Of a stretch of 64,000 nucleotides of DNA, positions 16,973 through 25,701 are shown in pieces. Source of the DNA: JAGVDM01 sp964642315 (GTDB lineage Bacteria > Patescibacteriota > Gracilibacteria > Peribacterales > Peribacteraceae); NCBI GenBank assembly GCA_964642315.1, contig CAZXOG010000001.1, forward strand, positions 372,001-436,000, in the 5' to 3' direction. Below the pieces are notes generated by a model. That model had not been told where the DNA came from. It was given only the letters and a program-made list of their open reading frames with translations, and ran no database searches. Made by a program: the position numbers and the translations under genes. How positions within the stretch are numbered: the stretch's first letter is position 1; every line of letters begins with the position of its first letter.

Positions 16973-17302
16973 TTACCGCGATTCGATGATGGCGATCGCC
17001 CGCAGCGCATCCTTGGCTGTGAGCAGCCCGTCCCCGTCGAAATCGGCGGCGAGGTGCTCGAGGGAGAATTCCCTGTAGCCCTCGACAACTTCGAGCATGA
17101 GCCGTACGTCCCGGATGTCGAGCGAGCCGCTGCGGTCAATGTCGCCGCTCACATCCATGCTCCCCGCTTCGATGAGGGAAACCGGCTGGACGCTTCCTGC
17201 CGAGTACATTCCAAGGGAGAATGATGCGGCGATACTCGCGCAGCCGAGCGTGAGTGCCGTGAGCATGCCCCGAGTTTTCGGGAGGGGGAGATGAGTTCGC
17301 AT
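16973..17302 (-). CDS. dockerin-domain secreted protein
   Basis: 109 aa. A signal-like hydrophobic N-terminus (LTALTLGCASIAASFSLG) is followed by a type I dockerin with two EF-hand-like calcium loops, DIDRSGSLDIRD and DFDGDGLLTAKD, each starting a helix (VRLMLEVVEGY, ALRAIAIIE). Almost nothing else is present, so it is a minimal exported dockerin. The next gene downstream encodes a cohesin-like protein, the natural binding partner. The ATG at 17302 lies 8 nt after TATAAT, and the gene heads a three-gene operon. Confidence 0.82.
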   Translation of the reverse strand: MRTHLPLPKTRGMLTALTLGCASIAASFSLGMYSAGSVQPVSLIEAGSMDVSGDIDRSGSLDIRDVRLMLEVVEGYREFSLEHLAADFDGDGLLTAKDALRAIAIIESR

Positions 17303-17310
17303 ATCGCTTC

Positions 17311-17339
17311 ATTATAGGCTGAACACGAATTCCGGGCAA
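17311..17339 (-). promoter_or_regulatory. promoter of the dockerin-cohesin-cupredoxin operon
   Basis: Minus strand TTGCCC (17334-17339), 17-nt spacer, perfect TATAAT (17311-17316), then 8 nt to the ATG at 17302. A leaderless mRNA is predicted. Confidence 0.78.
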
Positions 17340-17421
17340 CGGACGGTTATTGACCAATGTATTAATTTGTTTTTTAAAATATTCATGGAAATACACGGGA
17401 ATCACCGCGGAGCTGCCGGCC

Positions 17422-18426
17422 ATGCTACCATCGTTTCCTCTGGAGCAGCTCTTCTTCTTCACCGGCGGGAACATCTACCTGCTCCGGCAGCAGTCCCTGC
17501 GATGGGTGCAGGAATTCACGCGCAAGCACGGCGCGGAAAATCTCTTGCGCATTGCGGGGGCGGAGACGAATTTCCGCTCACTCACCGATGAAGTCGCGGT
17601 TGCACCGTTCATTGCAGAGCGTCGCCTCGTGATCGTGGAAGGCGTTCCGAAGGGCGGTAAGGAGGAGGGCACTCCGAAGAGCGGCAAGGAGGAAGTGGTG
17701 CGGTTCATTGCCGCGATGCATCCGCAAGTCGTTGTGCTTTTCGTCGATCCCTCGCCAGACCGGAGGCTCTCCGCAGTTAAGGAGCTGCTCGCGAAGGCAA
17801 CGGTGCGCGAGTGGAAACCCCTTTCGCCGGCACAGATCCGGCTGTGGGTGTCGGCGTTTGCACGGGATCATGGCGGGGAGATGACGGAGACTGCGGTCGG
17901 CAGCCTCATTGAGCGTGTCGGCGCCGATCAGGAACTGCTTGCGCCGGAGATCGAGAAGCTTGTGTGTTATGCCAAAGGCAGACCGATCACACAGGAAGAC
18001 GTGGATGTGCTTGCAGTGTGCAGCGTGGAGCGCGAAGTCTGGGGGCTTATGCCGCTGCTCAAACGGGGGGGCGAGGCGGCGGCGCTCTCGTACGTCCACG
18101 CGCTTCTCGCGCGCGGTGAGAGCATTCAGGGACTCTGGAGCATGTTTCTCTGGATGACGGGAAACTTCCTTCCGCTCTCGCTTGCTGCCCGACGCGGAGG
18201 AGCTAATCCCGCAGCCCTCGCGAAGGCGACGGGGATGAAGCCGGGAACGGTACTCTCGCTGCTCCCAGTCGTGCGGCAGCATTCCTTGGCGTCGCTCGGG
18301 GCGATTCTCGCCCGCATTGTCGATTACGACATCGCGCTGAAAACGGGGGAAATCCGCGCGACCGACCAGGAGCCGCAGGAGCTCGAAGCGGCGCTCGACT
18401 GCGCGATCGTCGCGTGCTGCGCGTGA
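17422..18426 (+). CDS. holA: DNA polymerase III subunit delta
   Basis: 334 aa, normal for the family. Delta opens the beta clamp within the clamp-loader complex. The sequence has the HolA layout: an N-terminal LEQLFFFTGGNIYLLRQQ stretch in place of the usual degenerate ATP site, RRLVIVEGVPKG, VVLFVDPSPDRR, a LWVSAFARDHGGEMTETAV helix pair and the C-terminal collar domain. It is divergent, so the call rests on overall pattern. A longer frame from 17350 exists; the ATG at 17422 gives the usual start. It converges on the coiled-coil gene with 8 nt between stops. Confidence 0.8.
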   Translation: MLPSFPLEQLFFFTGGNIYLLRQQSLRWVQEFTRKHGAENLLRIAGAETNFRSLTDEVAVAPFIAERRLVIVEGVPKGGKEEGTPKSGKEEVVRFIAAMHPQVVVLFVDPSPDRRLSAVKELLAKATVREWKPLSPAQIRLWVSAFARDHGGEMTETAVGSLIERVGADQELLAPEIEKLVCYAKGRPITQEDVDVLAVCSVEREVWGLMPLLKRGGEAAALSYVHALLARGESIQGLWSMFLWMTGNFLPLSLAARRGGANPAALAKATGMKPGTVLSLLPVVRQHSLASLGAILARIVDYDIALKTGEIRATDQEPQELEAALDCAIVACCA

Positions 18427-18434
18427 TCGCAGGG

Positions 18435-18836
18435 TCAGAGATTCTGGATCTGCTGCAGCAGCTGTTCTTCGGTCTGCTCCTCCTCCGTGCGGTGCTGTTC
18501 CTCTTTTGTCTGCAAATCCGTGCGGCGCTTCCGCCGTTCCTCCTCAGTCTTCTTCACCAGTTGTTCGGAACCGATCTGCTGGATCTGCTTGGCGTACTTG
18601 CGGTCAATGGCTTCAAGCTGCCTTTTCTCATTGAGGAGGATGTCACGGAGGTTCGTAACCTGCTCTGGCGTCATGATCGGCAGGATGTTGACCCAGTATT
18701 GCCGTTCCTCGTTGTTCATGCTTTCGGAGCCCAGGATGAGCTCAACGAGTTCGGGGTGCTTCTGCCGCAGGTCCTCCGGGATCTGCAGAGCGGCAGTGCC
18801 CCCTTGCTGTGCTGGCTGCGGAGCGGGAGTCGCCAT
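18435..18836 (-). CDS. hypothetical coiled-coil protein, 133 aa
   Basis: The N-terminus is Pro/Gln/Ala rich (ATPAPQPAQQGGTAALQ); from about residue 75 the chain is very charged and Gln/Glu rich (EEERRKRRTDLQTKEEQHRT), a confident coiled coil running to the end. No signal peptide. The start is set by a TTTACG-17-TAGGCT promoter (minus strand, 18844-18872) ending 7 nt before the ATG. No function can be assigned. Confidence 0.65.
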   Translation of the reverse strand: MATPAPQPAQQGGTAALQIPEDLRQKHPELVELILGSESMNNEERQYWVNILPIMTPEQVTNLRDILLNEKRQLEAIDRKYAKQIQQIGSEQLVKKTEEERRKRRTDLQTKEEQHRTEEEQTEEQLLQQIQNL

Positions 18837-18843
18837 CGTGGGC

Positions 18844-18872
18844 AGCCTACGTGTATTCGCAGCCCCCGTAAA
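18844..18872 (-). promoter_or_regulatory. promoter of the coiled-coil gene
   Basis: Minus strand TTTACG (18867-18872), 17-nt spacer, TAGGCT (18844-18849), 7 nt to the ATG at 18836. Confidence 0.5.
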
Positions 18873-18883
18873 GGTGCCCGCTG

Positions 18884-20440
18884 TCACTTCTGCCGCTGAA
18901 CGAGAGGGAGGAGCAGGAGCACGACGAGCGTCACGAACGTAATCACCGTGAGTCCCGCAACGCCGAGGATGACCGGGGGGAGACTTGCGAGGCGACTGCT
19001 GATCTGTGACCACGCGGAGGGCGCTGCGCTGTTGCTGCCACCCTGCGAACGTGCAGCACCGACGACTGCGTCTTCCGCCGCTTGCTCTGGCTCGTCGCGT
19101 TTCTCCAGTGAGATGCGCTCAGGCTCCGTGCAGAGAGCGCTGCTTAAGAGCGCGGAGGCAATTGGTCCGGAATCATCCATGTTCCACTGGTCTGCGAAGC
19201 GTTGGGCGATAGCATCCACATTGGACTGGAAGGTGAAGGGGTCGCGCATGCCTCGCTGCTGCACACGGCAGAGAATGCGGAGCTTCGTTTCGAGCGTTAG
19301 CGAACCGGCTTCCGGCACCGGTGCCTGCACTGCGCCGGATTCCGAGGAGGATGCAGATGGTACGTTCTCATCGCCAGCCGTGGGAACGGGAGCAACAATC
19401 CCGCCGACGGCACCCGTGCGCAGTCGAACCGTGATGGCGGAAGAGGTCGGGGAGGAGTCTGTTTTCTCTTGCACTGGCGTGACCGCGGTCGGCTGAGTTT
19501 GCGGCGTGACCGGTCCGGAGGAAGGCACGCGCATGTCTTCTGCCGGACATTCCATGTCGTGCAGGAGCACAATGGTTTCCGTCGCAGAGATACCGAAACG
19601 CTGCGCAAGGCGCTCTGCGAGGCGCATGCGCGTGATGCCGAGGGCATCTGGATTCGCGAACCGGTCGCGTACCCTGCAGAGCAACCGTTCCTCGTGTACA
19701 GCGAGCGGAGTTGTGTTCGCGGGGATCACCGCTGCAGGCGCCCGCGGGGTCTCTGCCTGTTGCCGGAGGAGCGCGCGGGTGTTGCCGTTCGTCCGGCTCC
19801 GCACGTTTGCCCTGCGCAGCAGTTCCCGCTCCACTGCGCTGCTCTGCGCAGAGGATGCGGGCTGTGCCGCTCCCGCAGAACTGTTCCCCGCATCGGTGTA
19901 GTGGATGATCGTGAAGTAGCAGAGATCGGCATTGTCGCTGTAGTCGGCATCCGGCCACGAACCCCAGAGGGATCTGCTGCCGGTGGGAACGCGGAATTCT
20001 TCCCGCTGCAGATCGATGAGCCGCAGGGCGTTCGTGCCGTTGTACCCGCCGTCATCGAGCGGGATTACGGCGCCATTTGCACCGAGGAACTGCACGATTG
20101 GCGTCTGCGCCGGCAGGCGGGAGAGCACGGGGTCGCCCGTCCGGCAGTCGACGGTGCCGCTGCCACTCTGAACAGCTCCGCCGAGACCGGCGATCCTGAG
20201 TGTGTCGCCATCATCAAGCCGGATAGGGAGTATGGCTTCGCTGGCGATATTGGTTGCCCCGCCGCCTTCCCAGGCACCTTCCGGGTTGCATCCATCACAG
20301 GAGAGTACGGGTTGCCATGTGCCGAGGATGTGCAGTGCGAGTTCTTCGGTGGCTGCGGAGGCATTGGGCACAGGGAGGATGCCCGCAATGCCAGCGAGGA
20401 GGATGGTCGGCCAAGCGGACCGGATGCAATGGGACCTCAT
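18884..20440 (-). CDS. secreted, C-terminally membrane-anchored protein with an internal duplication
   Basis: 518 aa. A signal peptide (about 1-29) is followed by a beta-rich domain (HILGTWQPVLSCDGCNPEG ... YNGTNALRLIDLQREEF ... ADLCYFTIIHYTDAG). Two related helical modules follow, each opening with LCRV and containing an AERLAQRFG/IAQRFA block (about 255-305 and 395-450), joined by low-complexity linkers rich in Ser, Pro and Ala. A single membrane helix (about 485-512) anchors the C-terminus. No known family. The leader upstream of the ATG at 20440 is C/U rich. Likely a cell-envelope protein displayed outside the membrane. Confidence 0.7.
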   Translation of the reverse strand: MRSHCIRSAWPTILLAGIAGILPVPNASAATEELALHILGTWQPVLSCDGCNPEGAWEGGGATNIASEAILPIRLDDGDTLRIAGLGGAVQSGSGTVDCRTGDPVLSRLPAQTPIVQFLGANGAVIPLDDGGYNGTNALRLIDLQREEFRVPTGSRSLWGSWPDADYSDNADLCYFTIIHYTDAGNSSAGAAQPASSAQSSAVERELLRRANVRSRTNGNTRALLRQQAETPRAPAAVIPANTTPLAVHEERLLCRVRDRFANPDALGITRMRLAERLAQRFGISATETIVLLHDMECPAEDMRVPSSGPVTPQTQPTAVTPVQEKTDSSPTSSAITVRLRTGAVGGIVAPVPTAGDENVPSASSSESGAVQAPVPEAGSLTLETKLRILCRVQQRGMRDPFTFQSNVDAIAQRFADQWNMDDSGPIASALLSSALCTEPERISLEKRDEPEQAAEDAVVGAARSQGGSNSAAPSAWSQISSRLASLPPVILGVAGLTVITFVTLVVLLLLPLVQRQK

Positions 20441-20813
20441 TGGATGGTCAGGGAAAGGAGTGCGATGAAAGAAAAGGAGGACACGATTGTCGAAATTGGG
20501 TCGCAGTGTCAACGTGCGGGTTTGGGTTGTTGCAAACCATCCAGATTATTGCGGGAAAAAACTGCATGCATTTCTGTCAAGTTCCTGCTGGGTTGCCGGA
20601 GAAGCTCTGGAGAAATTGCTCTCTTAATCTATAAAACTCTTTCCTCTTTGCCATGGGCTCGGTGGAAATTGCTGAAGCCGGAAGATCCCGTGTGGAGTGC
20701 GGGAATGATGCGGCTGATACACCATCGTGCGGGGGGGCAGGGCATCCTGGGGATCCCATTTTGAAAAATGCTGTACAGAAAAACATTATAGTTTCCGGAT
20801 ATTTTTCCGATTC
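20441..20813 (-). other. intergenic region (373 bp) with a possible small transcript
   Basis: No convincing gene. On the minus strand a perfect TATAAT lies at 20785-20790, just past greA, and could start a transcript running left; it contains a 60-codon frame (20577-20759) ending MAKRKEFYRLREQFLQ, with unremarkable composition. Closer to the 20440 gene, TTGACA (minus strand, 20507-20512) may be its -35; the matching -10 is poor. The G+C content is lower than in flanking genes. Confidence 0.35.
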
Positions 20814-21329
20814 TCAGTCGACCCGGAGAATTTCGTACGTGTGGGTGCCGGATGGGGACTGCACTTTCACGACGTCGCCTTTCCTCCGTCCGAGGAATGC
20901 TTTGCCGAGGGGCGATTCGTTGCTGATTTTCCTCGTCGTCGGATCCGCTTCCGTGGAGCCGACGATCGTGAATTTCTCCGGCTCGCCGTCATCCGTCTTG
21001 TCCCTTGCGGTGACGGTGGATCCGATATCCACGCCCTTCACGGCTTTATCCTTCTTCGCGGCGATGATCTTCGCGTTCTTGATCTTGCGCTCGAGTTCCA
21101 GAATGCGGCCTTCCACGAAGGCCTGCTCGTTCTTCGCCTCTTCGTACTCGGAGTTCTCGGAGAGATCCCCGTACGAAATGGCCTCTTTGAGGCGCTTGGC
21201 CACTTCCTGGCGGCGTTCGGTTTTGAGAACATCGAGTTCCTCCTGGAGCTTCTTGAGTCCTTCTTTCGTTACCAGCGTCTGTTCGTCGTCGCCGGTGTCA
21301 TCCGTTGTCACTGCATCATCGTCCGCCAT
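20814..21329 (-). CDS. greA: transcription elongation factor GreA
   Basis: 171 aa. Cleaves the 3' end of backtracked RNA in stalled RNA polymerase. It has an N-terminal coiled-coil finger with the conserved GDLSENSEYEEAKNEQAF tip (about 54-71) and a C-terminal FKBP-like domain ending ISNESPLGKAFLGRRKGD. The first 17 residues are an acidic extension (ADDDAVTTDDTGDDEQT) not found in the standard protein. The ATG at 21329 follows a C/U-rich leader almost identical to that of the 52-aa Cys-rich gene. Confidence 0.95.
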   Translation of the reverse strand: MADDDAVTTDDTGDDEQTLVTKEGLKKLQEELDVLKTERRQEVAKRLKEAISYGDLSENSEYEEAKNEQAFVEGRILELERKIKNAKIIAAKKDKAVKGVDIGSTVTARDKTDDGEPEKFTIVGSTEADPTTRKISNESPLGKAFLGRRKGDVVKVQSPSGTHTYEILRVD

Positions 21330-21366
21330 GGGGAGTGGGGGGAGAGAAGATCGATCGGCGGGGGGC

Positions 21367-21395
21367 AGTGTACGGAGCTCCCAGTCCAATCGCAA
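21367..21395 (-). promoter_or_regulatory. promoter of greA
   Basis: Minus strand TTGCGA (21390-21395), 17-nt spacer, TACACT (21367-21372). The predicted leader is about 31 nt, ends in a C/T tract (CCCCCCACTCCCC) and has no Shine-Dalgarno sequence. Confidence 0.7.
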
Positions 21396-21417
21396 CAGGA
21401 CTTGCGGGATTCTTCCT

Positions 21418-24400
21418 CTATTCCTGGCCGAGGAGATCCGGCCAGGCGAGGAGTGGCAATTCGTCGGGTTTCTCCTGGATGAGCGCCTCAACGATGCGTT
21501 TGGCGAGCTGGATATTCGTGATGAGGGGAATGCCATGGTCTGTGGCAAGACGGCGGATAAAGTAGCCGTCCGTCCGTTCCCGCGGCGACGAGTGTGTGGG
21601 CACGTTGATCACCAGATCCACCCGGCGCTTCTCCAGGTACTCCTGGATGTTCGGGTTGCGGTTTTCCGAGAGCTTGTGGAGGAGTGCCGAGGGAATGCTC
21701 CGCGATTCCAGGAACTCATGGGTGTGCTGGGTGGCGCAAAAGGAGAAGCCACGGCTCGCGAGTGCCTGCACTGCAGGGAGGAAATCAATTTTGTCCTCCA
21801 GCCTGCCGATAGTGAGGAGGATTGTCTTCTTCGGCAGTCTGAAGCCAACGGCGATGAGCGCGGTGAGCAGCGCCTGTTCGGCGTTCTGGCCGAAGCAGGC
21901 CACTTCGCCGGTGCTCGCCATTTCAACGCCGAGACGCGGATCCGCCCCCTTGAGGCGGCTGAAGCTGAACTGCGCCGCCTTCACGCCGACATGGTCGAGG
22001 TCGATCGTCTGGTAGTGCGCGTGCTCGTCGGCGCGCCCGAGGAGCGCCTGGGTTGCAATGGTGATGAAGTTCGTGCCTGTCACCTTGCTCGCGAAGGGGA
22101 AGCTCCGACTGGCCCGGAGGTTGCACTCGATCACCTTGAGCCGGTTGTTCTTGGCGAGGAACTGGATGTTGAACGGCCCTGAGATGCGCAGGCCTTCCGC
22201 GATCTGTTTCGCGATGATCTTCATGCGCCGGAGCGTCTCCAGATTCACGCGCTGCGGCGGCATGACCATGGTGGCGTCGCCGGAGTGCACGCCGGCGTTC
22301 TCCACGTGTTCCGATACGGCGTAGAGCAGCAGTTTTCCGTTCTGCGCGACTCCGTCGAAATCGATCTCTTTCGCGCCCTGTTCGAACTTGGAGATGACGA
22401 CTGGCGCCTCTTTGTTGATGAAGGCGGAAAGCCCGATGTAGGCCTCCAGATCCTCGCTTGAGTGCACCACGGCCATGGCGGCACCGGAGAGCACGTAGCT
22501 CGGCCGGACGATCACGGGGTACCCAACGGATTCCGCGAACGCAGTGGCGCTCTTGAGCTCGGCAAACTCCTTCCACGCGGGCTGGTCCACATTGAGCGTA
22601 TCGAGGAGCGAGCTGAACTTGTGCCGGTCTTCCGCGCGGTCAATATCCTCCGGCGCGGTGCCGAAGGTCTTGAGCCCGTGCGCCGCGAGCTTCGGCGCGA
22701 GCGAGTTCGGGATCTGTCCGCCCATGGAGACCACGATGCCCTCGGGCGAGAGGAGCTCGGCAACATCGCGGATGCGTTCCTCCGTGAGCTCATCGAAGAA
22801 GAGGTCATCGCATTCGTCGTAATCCGTGCTCACGGTCTCTGGATTGCTGTTCACCATGGCGACGCGGAATCCCTGCCGTTGCAGTTCCTTAGTGGCCTGC
22901 ACGCAGCACCAGTCGAATTCCACGGAGGAACCGATGGAGTACGGACCGCCACCGATCATGATGGCGATGGGCTTGCCCTTTGTCTGTCCCGCCGAAGCCT
23001 CCATGTCGTGCGAGTCGCCGCAGTACGTCGCGAAGAGGTAGTTCGTCTTCGCCGGGAATTCGCCGGCGAGCGTGTCGATCTGCTTGATTACTGGGGCAAT
23101 GCCGAGCTCCTTTCGGCGCACACGCACGGCTTCCGGCTCGCGCTTGGTAATGGTAGCGATCGCACGGTCCGAGAACCCGGCGCGCTTTGCGTTGCGCAGG
23201 AGCAGGGGATCGAGCAAGCCGGCTTGTGCATGGAGGAGTTCCTTGCGGATGCGCGTGCAATCGGCGATGCGATCCACAAACCACCGGTCGATGCCGGTGG
23301 CGATGGAGATCTCTTCCGGCGTCCAGTCCCGGGAGAGCGCCTCCGCGACGGCGAAGATGCGCCGTGGTGTGGGGCGCTTGACCTCTTTCGTGAGGTCCGA
23401 GAATGCGATGGAGTGCACGTAGAGCCCCTCCGCCCCGATGTTGAGCATACGGATGGCTTTCTGCAGGGCTTCCTCGAAATTCCTGCCAAGGGCCATCACC
23501 TCGCCGACGGACTTCATTTCGCTCGTCACCTGATCGGAGACGAAGCGGAATTTCTGCAGGTCCCACCGCGGCACCTTCACGGCTACGTAGTCGAGGGCCG
23601 GTTCGAAGTCCGCGCACGTCACCTGGGTGATGGCGTTGCGGAGTTCCGGCAGGGTGAACCCGAGCGCGAGCTTGGCGGCGACGAACGCGAGGGGGTAGCC
23701 CGTCGCCTTGGATGCGAGGGCGGAGCTCCTGCTTAAGCGCGCGTTCACCTCGATCACGCGGTACTCGCGGGATTTGGGGTCGAGCGCGTACTGGATGTTG
23801 CACTCGCCGACGATCTGCAAATGCCGGATCACCGTGAGTGCAATGGAGCGCAGGCGCTGGTAATCCTCGTTGTCGAGCGTCTGGCTGGGGGCGATGACGA
23901 TGGATTCTCCGGTGTGGATGCCGAGCGGATCCACGTTCTCCATGTTGCAGACGGTGATGCAGTTGTCCGATGCATCGCGCACCACCTCGTACTCGATCTC
24001 CTTCCAGCCGGTGAGATCCTCCTCCACCAGCACCTGCGGCGATTCCACAAACGCCACTTTTGTGATCTCCTTGAGCTCCGCAGGGTGCATGGCGCGGCCG
24101 CTGCCCTTGCCGCCGAGCGCGAACGCGCCGCGGATGATCACGGGGTATCCGATGGTTTCCGCTGCCTGCAGCGCATCGTCCACGGAGTTGCAGGCGCGGG
24201 ATTTCGGCACGTGAATGTCGATGGACTTGAGCTCGGCGTTGAAGAGCGCGCGGTCTTCCGTCTTGCGAATGCTCTCCACCGGCGTGCCGAGTACGGTGAT
24301 CTTGTGCTTCTTCAGGATGCCTCGGTCATCGAGCTCGATGCCGCAGTTGAGCGCCGTCTGCCCGCCAAAACTCAAGGCGATGGCATTCGGATGCTCGCGT

Positions 24401-24705
24401 TCGATTACGCGGGTGACGAAATCGGCGTTCACGGGCACGAAGTACACGCGGTCTGCGAGCCCCCAGCTCGTCTGGTTTGTGGCGATGTTCGGGTTCACGA
24501 GGACGATGCGCGCCCCTTCCTCCTTAAACGCCTTGATCGCCTGGCTCCCCGAGTAGTCAAACTCTCCGGCTTCGCCGATCTTCAGGGCGCCGGAACCAAG
24601 GAGAAGGATTGTTTTCCCCTGGAACCGCTTTCCGCGCTCCGTAAAAAAAACGCCTCCGCTACCCGTGGGGGCGTGCTCAGCGCGCGCGTCAGTCTTCCTG
24701 TTCAT
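21418..24705 (-). CDS. carB: carbamoyl-phosphate synthase large subunit, CAD/Bacteroidota type
   Basis: 1095 aa; makes carbamoyl phosphate from bicarbonate, ammonia (channelled from CarA) and two ATP, for pyrimidines and arginine. Two ATP-grasp halves are followed by a C-terminal allosteric MGS-like domain (from about residue 950). The wording is not that of the E. coli enzyme: GSGALKIGEAGEFDYSGSQ, NPNIATNQTS, VCNMENVD, VGECNIQ, GPYSIGSSVEFDWC, GGQIPN and VIECNLRASRSFPF match the branch that holds eukaryotic CAD/CPS1 and Bacteroidota CarB (from memory of those sequences). CarA is not adjacent. The ATG at 24705 has a TTGTCG-17-TACGCT promoter ending 11 nt upstream. It is divergent from an S-layer protein gene. 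Confidence 0.95.
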   Translation of the reverse strand: MNRKTDARAEHAPTGSGGVFFTERGKRFQGKTILLLGSGALKIGEAGEFDYSGSQAIKAFKEEGARIVLVNPNIATNQTSWGLADRVYFVPVNADFVTRVIEREHPNAIALSFGGQTALNCGIELDDRGILKKHKITVLGTPVESIRKTEDRALFNAELKSIDIHVPKSRACNSVDDALQAAETIGYPVIIRGAFALGGKGSGRAMHPAELKEITKVAFVESPQVLVEEDLTGWKEIEYEVVRDASDNCITVCNMENVDPLGIHTGESIVIAPSQTLDNEDYQRLRSIALTVIRHLQIVGECNIQYALDPKSREYRVIEVNARLSRSSALASKATGYPLAFVAAKLALGFTLPELRNAITQVTCADFEPALDYVAVKVPRWDLQKFRFVSDQVTSEMKSVGEVMALGRNFEEALQKAIRMLNIGAEGLYVHSIAFSDLTKEVKRPTPRRIFAVAEALSRDWTPEEISIATGIDRWFVDRIADCTRIRKELLHAQAGLLDPLLLRNAKRAGFSDRAIATITKREPEAVRVRRKELGIAPVIKQIDTLAGEFPAKTNYLFATYCGDSHDMEASAGQTKGKPIAIMIGGGPYSIGSSVEFDWCCVQATKELQRQGFRVAMVNSNPETVSTDYDECDDLFFDELTEERIRDVAELLSPEGIVVSMGGQIPNSLAPKLAAHGLKTFGTAPEDIDRAEDRHKFSSLLDTLNVDQPAWKEFAELKSATAFAESVGYPVIVRPSYVLSGAAMAVVHSSEDLEAYIGLSAFINKEAPVVISKFEQGAKEIDFDGVAQNGKLLLYAVSEHVENAGVHSGDATMVMPPQRVNLETLRRMKIIAKQIAEGLRISGPFNIQFLAKNNRLKVIECNLRASRSFPFASKVTGTNFITIATQALLGRADEHAHYQTIDLDHVGVKAAQFSFSRLKGADPRLGVEMASTGEVACFGQNAEQALLTALIAVGFRLPKKTILLTIGRLEDKIDFLPAVQALASRGFSFCATQHTHEFLESRSIPSALLHKLSENRNPNIQEYLEKRRVDLVINVPTHSSPRERTDGYFIRRLATDHGIPLITNIQLAKRIVEALIQEKPDELPLLAWPDLLGQE

Positions 24706-24716
24706 GGTCGCAGGGC

Positions 24717-24745
24717 AGCGTACGCGAATGGCACGGTGCCGACAA
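24717..24745 (-). promoter_or_regulatory. promoter of carB
   Basis: Minus strand TTGTCG (24740-24745), 17-nt spacer, TACGCT (24717-24722), 11 nt to the ATG. The leader is about 4-5 nt, so no leader-based regulation by pyrimidines is possible. Confidence 0.65.
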
Positions 24746-24789
24746 CAGATTTTCTCAAGGAACTTCTCCCCGCGTCGAGCTGCGCTCCA

Positions 24790-24818
24790 TTGTGGGGTGA
24801 GCGCTCTGCTGCTACCGT
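24790..24818 (+). promoter_or_regulatory. promoter of the 279-aa S-layer-homology protein
   Basis: TTGTGG (24790-24795), 17-nt spacer, TACCGT (24813-24818), 10 nt to the ATG at 24829. It is back to back with the carB promoter. Confidence 0.6.
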
Positions 24819-24828
24819 TGGCCAGCGT

Positions 24829-25668
24829 ATGCCTATGACGAAGATTATCGCGCTCCTCGCAGCACTCACCTCGTTGCCGTTGGCCGTTGCGCAGGGCGCG
24901 GTGGCGGATGTTCCGACGGAACTTGAGCGCCTGGATAACGCACTCGATCAGGCGGAAGCGGAACTCGATACGTGGGCCGAGGACGATGCCTACGACAGCG
25001 CGCAGGAACTTTTTCCGCTGGAGCGCCGCAGCGCGCTCGACGGCGCGCAGGCGAGTTCCACCGGCGCGGTGACGATTGAGGAAGGCGGGGAGAGCATTGT
25101 GCTTTCCGATGTGCCGACGGGCGTATGGTTTGCCCCCTTTGTGCAGGAGATGGTGAACCGCCGGATTCTCAGCGGGTACCGGGATGGCGAAGGCAAGCCC
25201 ACGGGGCTCTTCGGCCCCGCCGATCCTGTGACGGTAGAGCAGCTTGCGAAGATGGTGGTGCTGGCGGCGCAGGTGGATACGACCCGCTGCCCCTCCGCGC
25301 CGAAGAACGAGGCGGCGATCGGCCGCTGGTCCGCGCCGTACTTCGCCTGCGCGGAGCACCTTGCGTGGCAGATTTTTCACGACGGTTCCGTGCAGCCGGA
25401 TCGGCCGGCGCTGCGGGCGGAGGTGGTCACCACGGTTCTCGAGGCGTTTAACCGGGAGTTGGAGCCTGCGACAGGCGAGCTCTTCCGTGATGTTTCCATG
25501 ACGATGCCCTCGCGCCATGCCATAGAGACCGCCGCGCGGGATGGCATCGTTTCCGGTTACAGTGATGGAAGCGGCAGTCCCACGGGATTCTTCGGCCCCT
25601 TCGATCAGGTGAACCGCGCGGAGACTGCGAAGATCATCACGCTCGGGCTGCGGACGTATGGGATGTGA
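24829..25668 (+). CDS. S-layer-homology (SLH) domain secreted protein
   Basis: 279 aa. The signal peptide (MPMTKIIALLAALTSLPLAV) is cleaved near AQGA. A short helical segment (about 28-60, ELERLDNALDQAEAELDTW) precedes SLH-type units: GVWFAPFVQEMVNRRILSGY with GLFGPADPVTVEQLAKMV, a middle unit, and AIETAARDGIVSGYSDGS with FFGPFDQVNRAETAKII. SLH domains hold proteins to secondary cell-wall polymer. The protein is little more than SLH modules, so it may be a structural S-layer component. A second ATG at 24835 is also possible. Confidence 0.83.
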   Translation: MPMTKIIALLAALTSLPLAVAQGAVADVPTELERLDNALDQAEAELDTWAEDDAYDSAQELFPLERRSALDGAQASSTGAVTIEEGGESIVLSDVPTGVWFAPFVQEMVNRRILSGYRDGEGKPTGLFGPADPVTVEQLAKMVVLAAQVDTTRCPSAPKNEAAIGRWSAPYFACAEHLAWQIFHDGSVQPDRPALRAEVVTTVLEAFNRELEPATGELFRDVSMTMPSRHAIETAARDGIVSGYSDGSGSPTGFFGPFDQVNRAETAKIITLGLRTYGM

Positions 25669-25701
25669 GATGGAAGTGGCATCCTCCCTCGCCTTCTTGC
25701 T

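Noticed and set aside
22462..23736. 424-codon plus-strand frame inside carB
   Set aside because: It is antisense to conserved CarB domains and has no independent promoter or leader of the kinds used here.
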